Program-made: the position numbers and the translations under genes
Shown: positions 41,339 to 50,117 of the stretch, one piece after another
Layout of the letters: the number at the start of each line of letters is the position of its first letter
How positions within the stretch are numbered: the first letter of the stretch is position 1
The notes under the pieces: generated by a model
Databases searched by the model: none
What the model saw: only the letters and a program-made list of their open reading frames with translations
Told to the model about the DNA's origin: nothing
Assembly: GCA_035525785.1 (NCBI GenBank)
Contig: DATLDQ010000062.1
Span: 1-64,000, forward strand
From: CADEED01 sp035525785
GTDB lineage: Bacteria; Pseudomonadota; Gammaproteobacteria; Steroidobacterales; Steroidobacteraceae
DNA length: 64,000 bases
Reading direction: 5' to 3'

Positions 41339-42733
41339 CTAACCGAAGCGCTGCCGGATCAACCGGTACAGCGCTCGCACGGTGTGCGGATCCGCACCGA
41401 GCGGACGACCCGGCCGCTCCTTGGGATTCCAGGCATACACGTCGCCGTGCAGCCAGTTGCGCGTGCGGGTGACGAAGCGCTTGAGGAAGAGCGCGCCGAT
41501 GATCGAGCCCGCGAACGGCGAAGCCGACACATTATTAAGGTCGGCCACCCTGCTCCCCAGGTCCTCGTCGTACCCGGCCCACAGAGGCATGGGCCACATC
41601 GGGTCGGCCTCGCGTTCACCCACCTGGCGGAGCTGCTCGGCGAGCTCGGGCGGATTCGAGTAGATAGCGGGCAGCTCGGGTCCGAGCGCCACGCGCGCGG
41701 CGCCAGTGAGAGTTGCGAGGTCGATGAGCAAGTCGGGCTGCTCGCTGTCGGCCTCCGTCAGCGCATCCGCGAGCACGAGCCGGCCTTCCGCATCGGTGTT
41801 GCCGATCTCGACGGTGAGACCCTGCCGTGAACGCAGTACATCGCTGGGCCTGAAGGAACGCCCCGAGACGCTGTTCTCGACCGCGGGGATCAGCAGGCGA
41901 AGCTGCACGGGCGCGTCCGCATCCATGAGCATGCGAGCGAGCGCGAGTGTGAGTGCCGCGCCGCCCATGTCCTTCTTCATGAGGATCATGCCGCTGGACG
42001 GCTTGATGTCGAGGCCACCGGTGTCGAAGCAGACGCCCTTGCCCACGAGCGTGACCAGCGGTGCGCCGCGTTTCTCCCAACGCATGTCGATGAGGCGGGG
42101 CTCGCGCGCGCTGCCCTTGCCTACTTCATAGATGAGTGGGTAGTTCTGCCGCAGCAGGTCGTCGCCCACGATGATCCGGCACTCGGCCTCATGCTGCAGC
42201 GCAAGCCGCTGCACCGCCTCGCCGAGTTCCGCCGGGCCCAAATCGTTGGCGGGTGTGTTGATGAGGTCGCGAGCCTCTCCCAGCGCCTGGCTGGCCAGCC
42301 GCACGTACTCGAGGTCCGCGCCCGCGGGCGCGACCAGCGACGGCAGCTCGAGGAAGGACTTGCGATAGCGGGCGAACCGGTACGAGCCATATTCCCAGCC
42401 AAGCGCGAGCTGCGTGGCGCCGACGGCGCTGAAACTTCCGGCGAACCGGTAGCGTCCCGGCGGCAGGCGATCGGGCAGGCTCGCCGAAGTCCAAAGCGTG
42501 GGTTCACTGAGATCGGGAGTGGCGCCGAGCCCGACGACCGCGCCCGCGATGGTGTCGGCCACGCCACTGGGGATCAGCAGCAGCTTCTGCTTCTCCGCCT
42601 GGAAACCATGCGTCTTCACCCAGGACCGAACCGCGGCGGGCTGCATCTCGAGCCACGACGAAAGGCCTTGTTCGCCAACGAGCCAGAGGGGTCGTGCGCC
42701 CTGGGCGTCGGCTTCGCTGAGGAGGTGACTCAC
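41339..42733 (-). CDS. M17 family leucyl aminopeptidase
   Basis: The 464-residue cytoplasmic aminopeptidase removes N-terminal residues from peptides using two metal ions. The C-terminal catalytic domain shows LVGKGVCFDTGGLDIKPS, MKKDMGGAA, the signature NTDAEGRLVLADAL and DLATLTGAARVALG. The N-terminal domain is divergent, as in the PepB-like subgroup. The start is GTG. The gene heads a minus-strand group with the MFS transporter and ilvD, divergent from the ilvC leader. Confidence 0.9.
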   Translation of the reverse strand: MSHLLSEADAQGARPLWLVGEQGLSSWLEMQPAAVRSWVKTHGFQAEKQKLLLIPSGVADTIAGAVVGLGATPDLSEPTLWTSASLPDRLPPGRYRFAGSFSAVGATQLALGWEYGSYRFARYRKSFLELPSLVAPAGADLEYVRLASQALGEARDLINTPANDLGPAELGEAVQRLALQHEAECRIIVGDDLLRQNYPLIYEVGKGSAREPRLIDMRWEKRGAPLVTLVGKGVCFDTGGLDIKPSSGMILMKKDMGGAALTLALARMLMDADAPVQLRLLIPAVENSVSGRSFRPSDVLRSRQGLTVEIGNTDAEGRLVLADALTEADSEQPDLLIDLATLTGAARVALGPELPAIYSNPPELAEQLRQVGEREADPMWPMPLWAGYDEDLGSRVADLNNVSASPFAGSIIGALFLKRFVTRTRNWLHGDVYAWNPKERPGRPLGADPHTVRALYRLIRQRFG

Positions 42734-42765
42734 GGAAAAAGTTTAATGGATCAGGCCTGTACGCG

Positions 42766-42795
42766 TTGACAATGTGCAAAGGGCCGTGGTGTCAT
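42766..42795 (+). promoter_or_regulatory. Candidate promoter of the ilvC-leu operon
   Basis: A consensus -35 box TTGACA (42766-42771) and TGTCAT (42790-42795, 4 of 6) are separated by 18 bases. The predicted start is only a few bases before the leader-peptide ATG at 42808. The complementary strand reads TTGTCA at 42767-42772, so a divergent promoter for the peptidase-MFS-ilvD genes could share this site. Confidence 0.5.
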
Positions 42796-42807
42796 CCTGC
42801 GCATTGT

Positions 42808-42954
42808 ATGCAGGCTTCGACCTCCCAGTACGCAACTGATTACCGCAGCGCGACTTCCGCGCGCGCGCTTGCGTTGAAGGCTGGGCTGGTACTCGTATCC
42901 CTTCCCCTGCTTCTTATTGGAAGCACGGTGCGGGCTGCCTGCTTGACTCGCTAA
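42808..42954 (+). CDS. Branched-chain amino acid leader peptide
   Basis: This 48-codon ORF starts MQASTSQYATDY and contains the run LVLVSLPLLLI at residues 27-37, in which 9 of 11 codons are Leu, Val or Ile. The run sits just upstream of the antiterminator strand, and the TAA at 42952-42954 lies 27 bases before the terminator stem. This is the hallmark of an ilv/leu attenuation leader. There is no clear Shine-Dalgarno sequence, and the short predicted 5' end suggests near-leaderless translation. Confidence 0.75.
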   Translation: MQASTSQYATDYRSATSARALALKAGLVLVSLPLLLIGSTVRAACLTR

Positions 42955-42991
42955 TACTAGAGCAAGGCAATCACCAACAAACCCCGCACCG
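42926..42991 (+). promoter_or_regulatory. Antiterminator of the ilvC-leu attenuator
   Basis: CGGTGCGGG (42926-42934), inside the last third of the leader ORF, is the exact 9-base complement of CCCGCACCG (42983-42991), which overlaps the 5' arm of the terminator. The two structures exclude each other. A ribosome stalled at the Leu/Val/Ile codons (42886-42918) leaves 42926-42934 free to pair and prevent termination; a ribosome that reaches the stop codon covers it. Confidence 0.75.
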
Positions 42992-43015
42992 GTCCAGAAC
43001 CGATGCGGGGTTTTT
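42981..43015 (+). terminator. Attenuator terminator upstream of ilvC
   Basis: CCCCGCA (42982-42988) pairs with TGCGGGG (43004-43010), continued by four more pairs (CGGT/ACCG) after one mismatch, with a 5-base loop and TTTTT at 43011-43015. It is a strong intrinsic terminator lying before the ilvC ribosome-binding site (AGGAG 43032-43036), so by default it would block the operon. Confidence 0.88.
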
Positions 43016-43045
43016 CGTATGAACGTTGATCAGGAGCTTAGACCC

Positions 43046-44041
43046 ATGACGAAGTTGTATTCGGGCAAAGACGTAGACAAGAAGGCACTCAAGAAGGCCC
43101 GGATCGCTATCCTGGGTTATGGAAGCCAGGGCCGTGCGCACGCCCTCAACCTCAAGGACAGCGGACACGATGTGGTCGTTGGCGTTCGCAAGAACGGAGC
43201 GAGCTGGAAGAAGGCGAAGAAGGACGGCCTCAAGGTCGCCGAACCACTCGAAGCGGTGAAGGGCGCGTCGCTGGTCGCGATGCTGGTCCCCGATCTCGCC
43301 CAGGCCGAGCTTTACAGCCAAGTCGAGAAGGCTCTGGAGAAAGGCGCGACCCTCCTCTTCGCGCACGGCTTCAACATCCATTTCAAGCAGATCAAGCCGC
43401 GCAAGGATCTCGACGTGTCGCTCATCGCGCCCAAGGGTCCCGGTGACCTCGTGCGGCGGCAGTATCAGCAGGGCCGAGGCGTTCCGTCGTTGATCGCGGT
43501 GTTCCAGGACTCGACCGGCAATGCGTTCGCGAAAGCGCTGGCCTACGGCCACGGCATCGGCGGCACGCGTGGCGGTGTGCTCGAGACCACGTTCGCGGAA
43601 GAGACCGAGACGGATCTGTTCGGCGAACAGGCCGTGCTCTGCGGTGGCACCTCCGACCTCGTGCTCAAGGGCTTCGAGACGCTGGTGGAAGCCGGCTACC
43701 AACCCGAAGTCGCCTACTACGAGTGCCTGCACGAGCTGAAGCTCATCGTCGACCTGCTGCACGAAGGTGGCCTCACCAAGATGCACAAGTACATCTCCGA
43801 TACGGCCAAGTACGGCGACCTGACGCGCGGTCCGCGCGTGGTCAACGACAAGACCAAGAAGGAGATGGGCAAGATCCTCAAGGAGATCCAGAAGGGCAAG
43901 TTCGCCAAGCAATGGATCGCCGAGAACGCCGGCGGCCGCAAGGAATACAACAAGCTCATGCAGGCCGACCTGGATCACCAGCTGGAGTCGGTGGGCCGGG
44001 AACTGCGCGCCCGCATGCCCTGGCTGGAGCAGGGTCGCTAA
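43046..44041 (+). CDS. ilvC: Ketol-acid reductoisomerase (class I)
   Basis: The 331-residue NADPH-dependent enzyme isomerises and reduces acetolactate and acetohydroxybutyrate. It shows the Rossmann motif GYGSQGRAHALNL (about 25-37), FAHGFNIHF, IAPKGPGDLVRRQY and the metal-binding block LFGEQAVLCGG. ATG 43046 is preferred over ATG 43019 because it has AGGAG 9 bases upstream and matches the usual N-terminus, while the earlier ATG lies against the attenuator T-run. The acetolactate synthase genes ilvB/ilvN are not in the window. Confidence 0.95.
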   Translation: MTKLYSGKDVDKKALKKARIAILGYGSQGRAHALNLKDSGHDVVVGVRKNGASWKKAKKDGLKVAEPLEAVKGASLVAMLVPDLAQAELYSQVEKALEKGATLLFAHGFNIHFKQIKPRKDLDVSLIAPKGPGDLVRRQYQQGRGVPSLIAVFQDSTGNAFAKALAYGHGIGGTRGGVLETTFAEETETDLFGEQAVLCGGTSDLVLKGFETLVEAGYQPEVAYYECLHELKLIVDLLHEGGLTKMHKYISDTAKYGDLTRGPRVVNDKTKKEMGKILKEIQKGKFAKQWIAENAGGRKEYNKLMQADLDHQLESVGRELRARMPWLEQGR

Positions 44042-44065
44042 CTACCACCTCTTGCGAGGTACCCC

Positions 44066-45646
44066 ATGTCCGATCGCGAACGAGTCCTGATCTTCGACAC
44101 GACGCTGCGCGACGGCGAGCAATCGCCGGGATGCAGCATGGCGCAACCGGAAAAACTCCGGGTAGCACGCGCGCTCGCGGACCTTGGGGTGGATGTCATC
44201 GAAGCGGGTTTCCCGGCCGCGTCGCGCGGCGACTGGGAGAGCGTGAACGCGGTGGCGCGCGAGGTGCAGGGACCGATCATCTGCGGCCTCGCGCGCTGCA
44301 ACCGCGACGACATCGTGCTGGTTTCCAAGGCAATTGCGCCGGCGGCGAAGAAGCGTATCCACGTGTTCCTCGCCACGAGCGCGATCCATCGCGAATACAA
44401 GCTCAACATGGCCCGCGAGGAGATCATCCGCACGGCCGTCGAGGGCGTGAAGATCGCGCGTGATCTCTGCGAAGACGTCGAGTTCTCGCCCGAGGACGCC
44501 TCGCGTACCGAGCTCGATTTCCTGACCCAGGTGGTCGAGGCGGTCATCGACGCCGGCGCGACCACCGTCAACATCCCGGACACCGTCGGCTACACCGTGC
44601 CCGACGAGTTCGCGGAACTGTTCCGCTACCTGCGCAAGAACGTGCGCGGCATCGACAAGATCCGCCTGTCGGTACACTGCCACGACGATCTCGGCATGGC
44701 CGTGGCCAACAGCCTCACGGCCGTGGTCGCGGGCGCGCGCCAGATCGAGTGCACCATCAATGGCATCGGCGAGCGCGCCGGCAACTGCTCGCTCGAAGAG
44801 GTGGTCATGGCGCTGAAGACGCGTGACGCCTTCTTCAACCTGGATACGGGCATCGACACCACCCGGCTCTACCCTACTTCGCGCATGCTGGCCAACATCG
44901 TCGGCGTGCCCATCCCGCGCAACAAGGCGGTGGTCGGCGAGAATGCCTTCGCACATGAGTCCGGCATCCATCAGCACGGCATGCTCAAGCATCACTCGAC
45001 CTACGAGATCATGCGCCCGCAGGACGTGGGCCTGTCGCGTTCCGCGTTGGTGCTCGGCAAGCACAGCGGACGCCACGCGCTGCGCGACCGAATCAAGGAG
45101 CTGGGCTTCGAGCTCGATGACGTCGAGTTCGCGCGAGTGTTCGAGCAGTTCAAGGCGCTGGCCGACAAGAAAAAGGAGCTCTACGACGGCGACATCGAAG
45201 CCCTCGTGCTCCAGGCGGAACATTCGGGCAGTGGCCCGTGGTCCCTGGTCAATCTGCGCACTTCCTTCGACAGCGCGAAGACCGCAGAGGCCACCGTGCG
45301 GCTCAAGCATGCCGACGGCCGCGAGATCGAGGAACGCTCGACGGGCGACGGTCCGGTCGATGCGGCGCTCAAGGCCATCGAACGTGCCACCGGTGTGGAC
45401 GTGGTATTGCGCAAGTTCGAAGTACGAAGCGTATCGGCGGGCGAAGACGCCCAGGGCGAAGCCCTCGTATACGTGGAGTACAATCAGCGCACTTATCGCG
45501 GCTCGAGCGTGTCCACCAATATCGTCGAGTCCGCAACGCAGGCCTTTCTCGAAGTGATCAACCGCATCGAGCTCGCAACCGCAACGCTCGCGCGTACGCG
45601 TGACGAACGCAGCGCACTTGCACAGCGAACACAGGCCGTGGTCTGA
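44066..45646 (+). CDS. leuA: 2-isopropylmalate synthase
   Basis: This 526-residue enzyme condenses acetyl-CoA with 2-oxoisovalerate, the committed step of leucine synthesis. The TIM barrel starts with FDTTLRDGEQSPG; the metal histidines are in LSVHCHDDLG; HESGIHQHGML and LGKHSGRHALRDRI follow. Residues from about 400 form the allosteric domain that binds leucine in this family. It lies 24 bases after ilvC, within the attenuated operon. Confidence 0.96.
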   Translation: MSDRERVLIFDTTLRDGEQSPGCSMAQPEKLRVARALADLGVDVIEAGFPAASRGDWESVNAVAREVQGPIICGLARCNRDDIVLVSKAIAPAAKKRIHVFLATSAIHREYKLNMAREEIIRTAVEGVKIARDLCEDVEFSPEDASRTELDFLTQVVEAVIDAGATTVNIPDTVGYTVPDEFAELFRYLRKNVRGIDKIRLSVHCHDDLGMAVANSLTAVVAGARQIECTINGIGERAGNCSLEEVVMALKTRDAFFNLDTGIDTTRLYPTSRMLANIVGVPIPRNKAVVGENAFAHESGIHQHGMLKHHSTYEIMRPQDVGLSRSALVLGKHSGRHALRDRIKELGFELDDVEFARVFEQFKALADKKKELYDGDIEALVLQAEHSGSGPWSLVNLRTSFDSAKTAEATVRLKHADGREIEERSTGDGPVDAALKAIERATGVDVVLRKFEVRSVSAGEDAQGEALVYVEYNQRTYRGSSVSTNIVESATQAFLEVINRIELATATLARTRDERSALAQRTQAVV

Positions 45647-45664
45647 CAGCTTTCGGAGTTTTTC

Positions 45665-46618
45665 ATGCCCATTCCCGCAACGAAGTACATCTGGTTCAAC
45701 GGCAAGCTGGTCCCCTGGGAAAAAGCCACGGTGCACGTGCTCTCGCACGCCCTGCACTACGGCTCCTCGGTGTTCGAAGGCGTGCGCGCCTACGAGACGC
45801 CGCGCGGTCCCGCGATCTTCCGGCTCAAGGACCACACCCGGCGTCTGTTCGACTCGGCCAAGATCTACCGCATCAACATCCCGTTCAGCGAAGAGCAGCT
45901 CAATCACGGCCAGCGTGAAGTCATCGCGCAGAACGGTCTCGCGCGTGGCGCCTACCTGCGCCCCGTGGCGTTCCGTGGCTACGGGGAAGCGGGAGTCGTG
46001 CCGAAGATCGACCCACCCATCGAAGTCGCCATTGCGGCCTGGGAGTGGGCGCGGTATCTCGGCGCCGCGGAGGACGAAGGCGTGGATGTCTGCGTGTCCT
46101 CGTGGCAGCGCGTCGCGCCGAACACGATTCCCGCGATGGCCAAGGCTGGCGGCAACTATCTTTCGAGCCAGCTCATCGGCCTCGAGGCCAAGCGGCTGGG
46201 CTTCGTCGAGGGCATCGGTCTGTCGGCCGACGGCACCGTGAGCGAAGGTGCGGGCGAGAACCTGTTCATCGTCAAGGACGGCGTGCTGTACACGCCGGGC
46301 GTCGCGCATTCACTGCTCAATGGCATCACACGCCATACGGTGATGACGCTCGCGAAGGACATGGGCATCGAAGTGCGCGAGATCGCGGTCCCGCGCGAGA
46401 TGCTCTACCTTGCCGACGAGCTCTTCTTCACGGGTACGGCCACCGAAGTCGCGGCCATCCGCTCGGTGGACGCCATCCAGATCGGCAACGGCAAGCGCGG
46501 GCCGATCACCGCCAGACTCGCCAACGCGTATTTCGCCCTGGTCCAGGGCCGGGCCGATGACAGGCACGGCTGGCTCGACTATGTGGACATGAATGCGCCG
46601 CGCGCCGCCATTGCTTGA
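45665..46618 (+). CDS. ilvE: Branched-chain amino acid aminotransferase
   Basis: The 317-residue fold-type IV PLP enzyme makes the final transamination to leucine, isoleucine and valine. It shows HALHYGSSVFEGVRAY, the catalytic lysine region AMAKAGGNYLSSQL, VSEGAGENLF and LFFTGTATEVAAIRSVD. Length is typical. It is inserted between leuA and leuC, so a single transcript carries most steps from the common intermediates to leucine. Confidence 0.95.
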   Translation: MPIPATKYIWFNGKLVPWEKATVHVLSHALHYGSSVFEGVRAYETPRGPAIFRLKDHTRRLFDSAKIYRINIPFSEEQLNHGQREVIAQNGLARGAYLRPVAFRGYGEAGVVPKIDPPIEVAIAAWEWARYLGAAEDEGVDVCVSSWQRVAPNTIPAMAKAGGNYLSSQLIGLEAKRLGFVEGIGLSADGTVSEGAGENLFIVKDGVLYTPGVAHSLLNGITRHTVMTLAKDMGIEVREIAVPREMLYLADELFFTGTATEVAAIRSVDAIQIGNGKRGPITARLANAYFALVQGRADDRHGWLDYVDMNAPRAAIA

Positions 46619-46638
46619 CGACGAATCGCCGGATAACG

Positions 46639-48039
46639 ATGCCTAAGACAATGTTCGAAAAAGTCTGGGACGATCACGTGGTCGTCCCGGAAACCGCCGA
46701 GACTCCCGCGGTACTGTTCATCGACCTGCACCTCACGCACGAGGTCACGACGCCACAGGCGTACACCGAACTGCGCACCCGCGGTCTCAAGCTGCGCCGC
46801 CCGGATCTCACGCTCGCGACGATGGATCACTCGACGCCGACGCGCACCGAGCAGGTGTTCGGCGGCGTCCCGATCTCGATCGATTCGGCCGCAAAGCAGG
46901 TGAGACAACTCGAGATCAACGCCAACGAATTCGGCGTCGAGCTGTTCAACCTCCAGGATGCGCGCCGCGGCATCGTGCATATCATCGGGCCCGAGCTCGG
47001 GCTCACGCAGCCGGGCAAGACCATCGTCTGCGGTGATTCGCACACCTCGACGCATGGCGCCTTCGGCGCACTCGCCTTCGGCATCGGCACCACGGAAGTC
47101 GGCCACGTGCTCGCGACGCAGTGCCTCCTGCAGCGCAAACCGAAGACCTTCGCCATCAACGTGGCGAACAAACTACCCCCGGGCGTGACGGCCAAGGACC
47201 TAATCCTCGCCATCATCGGCAAGATCGGCGTCTCCGGAGGAACGGGCCACGTGCTCGAATACCGTGGACCCGCCATCGAAGCGCTGTCGATGGATGAGCG
47301 CATGACCATCTGCAACATGTCCATCGAGGCGGGCGCACGCGCCGGCATGATCGCGCCCGATGCGACGACCTTCGAGTTTCTGCAAGCCACGCCGCGTGCG
47401 CCGAAGGGCGCCGAATGGGACAAGGCCGTCGCGCGCTGGTCGAATCTGCCGACCGATGCCGGAGCGACCTTCGATCGCAGCGTCGAGATCGATGCCGCGT
47501 TGCTCGTGCCCATGGTCACCTATGGGACGCACCCCGGAATGGTCGCGCCCATCAACGGCAGCGTGCCAACCGGCGGCGATGCCGTGTTCGAGAAGGCGCT
47601 TCAATACATGGGCCTCAAGGCAGGCGAACCCATCAGCAGCGTCCCGGTGAACAACGTGTTCGTCGGCAGCTGCACCAACGGCCGTCTCTCGGACCTGCGC
47701 AATGCCGCGGGCGTGCTGCGCGGACACAAGCTCGCCTCGGGTGTGAAGATGCTCGTGGTTCCAGGTTCCCAGGCCGTCAAACGCGCCGCCGAAGCCGAGG
47801 GGCTCGACCAGGTGTTCAAGGCTGCCGGGGCCGAGTGGCGCGAGAGCGGCTGCTCCATGTGCCTCGGCATGAACGGCGATCTCGTGCCGGCCGGTCACTA
47901 CTCGGTGAGCACCAGCAACCGCAACTTCGAGGGCCGCCAGGGCCAGGGTGCGCGCACCCTGCTCGCCAGCCCCGAGACTGCCGCCGCTTCCGCCATACGC
48001 GGTCGGGTCACCGATCCGCGCGAGTTCGTACGCAACTAG
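46639..48039 (+). CDS. leuC: 3-isopropylmalate dehydratase large subunit
   Basis: This 466-residue aconitase-family subunit carries a [4Fe-4S] cluster and isomerises isopropylmalate. Cluster cysteines lie in VGSCTNGRLSDL and SMCLGMN. Other motifs are ICGDSHTSTHGAFG and the TMDHSTPT loop. ATG 46639 gives the usual MPKTMFEKVWDDHVV start; a TTG overlapping the ilvE stop (46615) is possible but less likely. Confidence 0.95.
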   Translation: MPKTMFEKVWDDHVVVPETAETPAVLFIDLHLTHEVTTPQAYTELRTRGLKLRRPDLTLATMDHSTPTRTEQVFGGVPISIDSAAKQVRQLEINANEFGVELFNLQDARRGIVHIIGPELGLTQPGKTIVCGDSHTSTHGAFGALAFGIGTTEVGHVLATQCLLQRKPKTFAINVANKLPPGVTAKDLILAIIGKIGVSGGTGHVLEYRGPAIEALSMDERMTICNMSIEAGARAGMIAPDATTFEFLQATPRAPKGAEWDKAVARWSNLPTDAGATFDRSVEIDAALLVPMVTYGTHPGMVAPINGSVPTGGDAVFEKALQYMGLKAGEPISSVPVNNVFVGSCTNGRLSDLRNAAGVLRGHKLASGVKMLVVPGSQAVKRAAEAEGLDQVFKAAGAEWRESGCSMCLGMNGDLVPAGHYSVSTSNRNFEGRQGQGARTLLASPETAAASAIRGRVTDPREFVRN

Positions 48040-48046
48040 ATAGAAC

Positions 48047-48622
48047 ATGCCCGCAGTAACCCAGATCCGCTCCCGAACGGTCGTGCTGCCCACGACCAAC
48101 ATCGACACCGACCAGATCATCCCGGCCCGCTTCCTCACCGCGACGTCGAAGGCCGGTTTTGGCAAAAACCTGTTCGCCGACTGGCGCTACGACGCGCAAG
48201 GCAACCCGAAGCCGGACTTCGCATTGAACAGGCCCGAAGCCAAAGGCGCCGCCATCCTCGTGGCTGGTCGCAACTTTGGCTGCGGTTCCTCGCGCGAGCA
48301 CGCGCCCTGGGCGCTGCAGGATTTCGGTTTCGCGGCGGTGATCAGCACCGAGTTCGCCGACATATTCCGTACCAACTGTTTGAAGAACGGGCTGCTTCCC
48401 GTGGTGGTCGACGACCAGACGCATGCCTGGCTACTGGCCAATCCGAACGTCGAGGTTGGCATCGACGTGGCCAGCACCACGCTCACCCTGCCCGACGGCA
48501 CCGCGGTCAAATTTCCACTCGAAGGATTCGCGAAGTATTGCCTGCTGAACGGCGTCGACGAGCTCGGCTTCCTGATGTCGAAGCACGACGCCATCGCCGC
48601 CTACGAACGCGCGCACTCCTGA
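48047..48622 (+). CDS. leuD: 3-isopropylmalate dehydratase small subunit
   Basis: The 191-residue swivel-domain subunit of isopropylmalate isomerase shows TTNIDTDQIIPARFL, the substrate loop GRNFGCGSSREHAPWAL, and the NCLKNGLLPV segment. It starts 7 bases after leuC and ends 19 bases before leuB. Confidence 0.96.
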   Translation: MPAVTQIRSRTVVLPTTNIDTDQIIPARFLTATSKAGFGKNLFADWRYDAQGNPKPDFALNRPEAKGAAILVAGRNFGCGSSREHAPWALQDFGFAAVISTEFADIFRTNCLKNGLLPVVVDDQTHAWLLANPNVEVGIDVASTTLTLPDGTAVKFPLEGFAKYCLLNGVDELGFLMSKHDAIAAYERAHS

Positions 48623-48641
48623 AATCCAGAAAGACAGATTC

Positions 48642-49700
48642 ATGAAAGCAAGAATCGCGGTCATTGCCGGCGATGGCATTGGTCCTGAAGTCGTCGTCGA
48701 GGGCACGCGCGTGCTCGATCGGGTGGCGAAGAAGTTCGGTCACGATTTCCAGATGAACCCGGCGCCGTTCGGCGGCGCCGCCATCGATCTCACGGGCGAT
48801 CCGCTGCCCAAGGCCACGCTCGACGAGTGTCTCGCGGCCGACGCGGTGCTGCTCGGCGCGATCGGTGGCCCGAAGTGGGGTCCTTCCTCTCCCGTGCGCC
48901 CCGAACAGGGTCTGCTGCGCATCCGCCGCGAGCTCGGCGTGTACGCCAACCTGCGGCCGATCAAGCTGCATCCGGCGCTGCGCGATTCCTCGGCGATCAA
49001 GCCCGAAGTGCTCGACGGCGTCGACCTGGTGTTCGTGCGCGAGCTCACCGGCGGCATCTACTTCGGCGAAAAGACGCGCACCGCGACCACGGCCACCGAC
49101 CTCTGCAGCTACTCGGTGGGCGAAATCGAGCGCATCACGCGCGTCGCCGGCCGCCTCGCGAGCGTTCGCCGCAAGAAGGTGTACAGCATCGACAAGTCGA
49201 ACGTGCTCGAGACTTCACGCCTGTGGCGCGAGGTGGCCGAGCGCGTGATCACGAACGAGTTCCCGGGCGTGAGCATCGAGCACATGCTGGTGGATTCCGC
49301 CGCCATGCATCTCATCCGTCGGCCGCGCGATTTCGACGTGCTGGTCACCGAGAACATGTTCGGCGACATCCTCACCGATGAAGCCGCGATGCTCGCGAGC
49401 TCGCTCGGCGTGCTGCCGTCAGCGTCGATCGGCGACGGTCGTCGGGGCATCTACGAGCCCATCCATGGCTCCGCGCCCGACATCGCCGGCAAGGGCATAG
49501 CGAACCCGGTCGGTACCATCCTGAGCGTCGCCATGTTGCTCAGACATTCGTTGGGTCTCGAGACGGAGGCCACGGCGGTCGAGGCAGCGGTGAACCAGGC
49601 CATCGAGAATGGCGCGCGCACCGCGGACATCGCGGAGAAGGGGCGCGCCGCGCTCGGCACGCGGCAGATGGGCGACCGGATCCTCGCCGCGCTCGACTAA
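48642..49700 (+). CDS. leuB: 3-isopropylmalate dehydrogenase
   Basis: The 352-residue NAD-dependent decarboxylating dehydrogenase shows AVIAGDGIGPEVV-type N-terminus, RRELGVYANLRPIK, VFVRELTGGIYFGEK, the YSIDKSNVLETSRLW active-site block, VTENMFGDILTDEAA and the cofactor loop EPIHGSAPDIAGKGIANP. It is the last gene of the ilvC-leu operon. Its TAA overlaps the stop codon of the convergent gene by two bases and no terminator hairpin is visible. Confidence 0.96.
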   Translation: MKARIAVIAGDGIGPEVVVEGTRVLDRVAKKFGHDFQMNPAPFGGAAIDLTGDPLPKATLDECLAADAVLLGAIGGPKWGPSSPVRPEQGLLRIRRELGVYANLRPIKLHPALRDSSAIKPEVLDGVDLVFVRELTGGIYFGEKTRTATTATDLCSYSVGEIERITRVAGRLASVRRKKVYSIDKSNVLETSRLWREVAERVITNEFPGVSIEHMLVDSAAMHLIRRPRDFDVLVTENMFGDILTDEAAMLASSLGVLPSASIGDGRRGIYEPIHGSAPDIAGKGIANPVGTILSVAMLLRHSLGLETEATAVEAAVNQAIENGARTADIAEKGRAALGTRQMGDRILAALD

Positions 49701-50002
49701 CTGTTCGGATCGAAGTTCTCGTCGATCTCGTACTCCCCCGCGTTGCACGCGGCCAGCACGCGTGCGGCCGCCTCGAGCTGGGATTCCGGCACCATCACAC
49801 GCACGCCACCGCGCGCCAGCGAACCGAGGAATGCGCCGACGGCATAGATCGTGTCGGCGTCCATGACCTGGGCGTCGATGCCCTCCTGGACCAGGCGTGC
49901 CGCGAAAATGTGGGCGTCCAGCGGCAGCAGGAAGCGCGTCGCGATGCGCAGGGGCCCGCTCGGCGGCACGACGACCAGGTCATCGAGGATCTTTCGTTCC
50001 AT
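49697..50002 (-). CDS. DUF2007 domain protein
   Basis: This 101-residue protein matches the DUF2007 pattern: ARLVQEGIDAQVMDADT, then GGVRVMVPESQLEAAARVL. DUF2007 resembles a GlnB-like fold and is called a putative signal-transducing protein, but no function is established. It is a single gene, convergent with leuB and divergent from the DUF899 gene across 115 bases that show no clear motif. Confidence 0.75.
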   Translation of the reverse strand: MERKILDDLVVVPPSGPLRIATRFLLPLDAHIFAARLVQEGIDAQVMDADTIYAVGAFLGSLARGGVRVMVPESQLEAAARVLAACNAGEYEIDENFDPNS

Positions 50003-50117
50003 GACGGCAGCCTACACCGGGGACCTGCACTCACCCGTCGCCGATGTCGAATTGCGGTTCCCCCGTTCGACCAGATAACAGTCAGGCACCCCGCAAAGCA
50101 CCTCTGGAGGAGAACCC

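Noticed and set aside
44042..46309. A 755-codon open frame antisense to leuA and ilvE
   Set aside because: It lies exactly opposite two well-conserved enzymes in the frame that high-GC codon use keeps open, shows no family motif and has a skewed His/Arg-rich composition.
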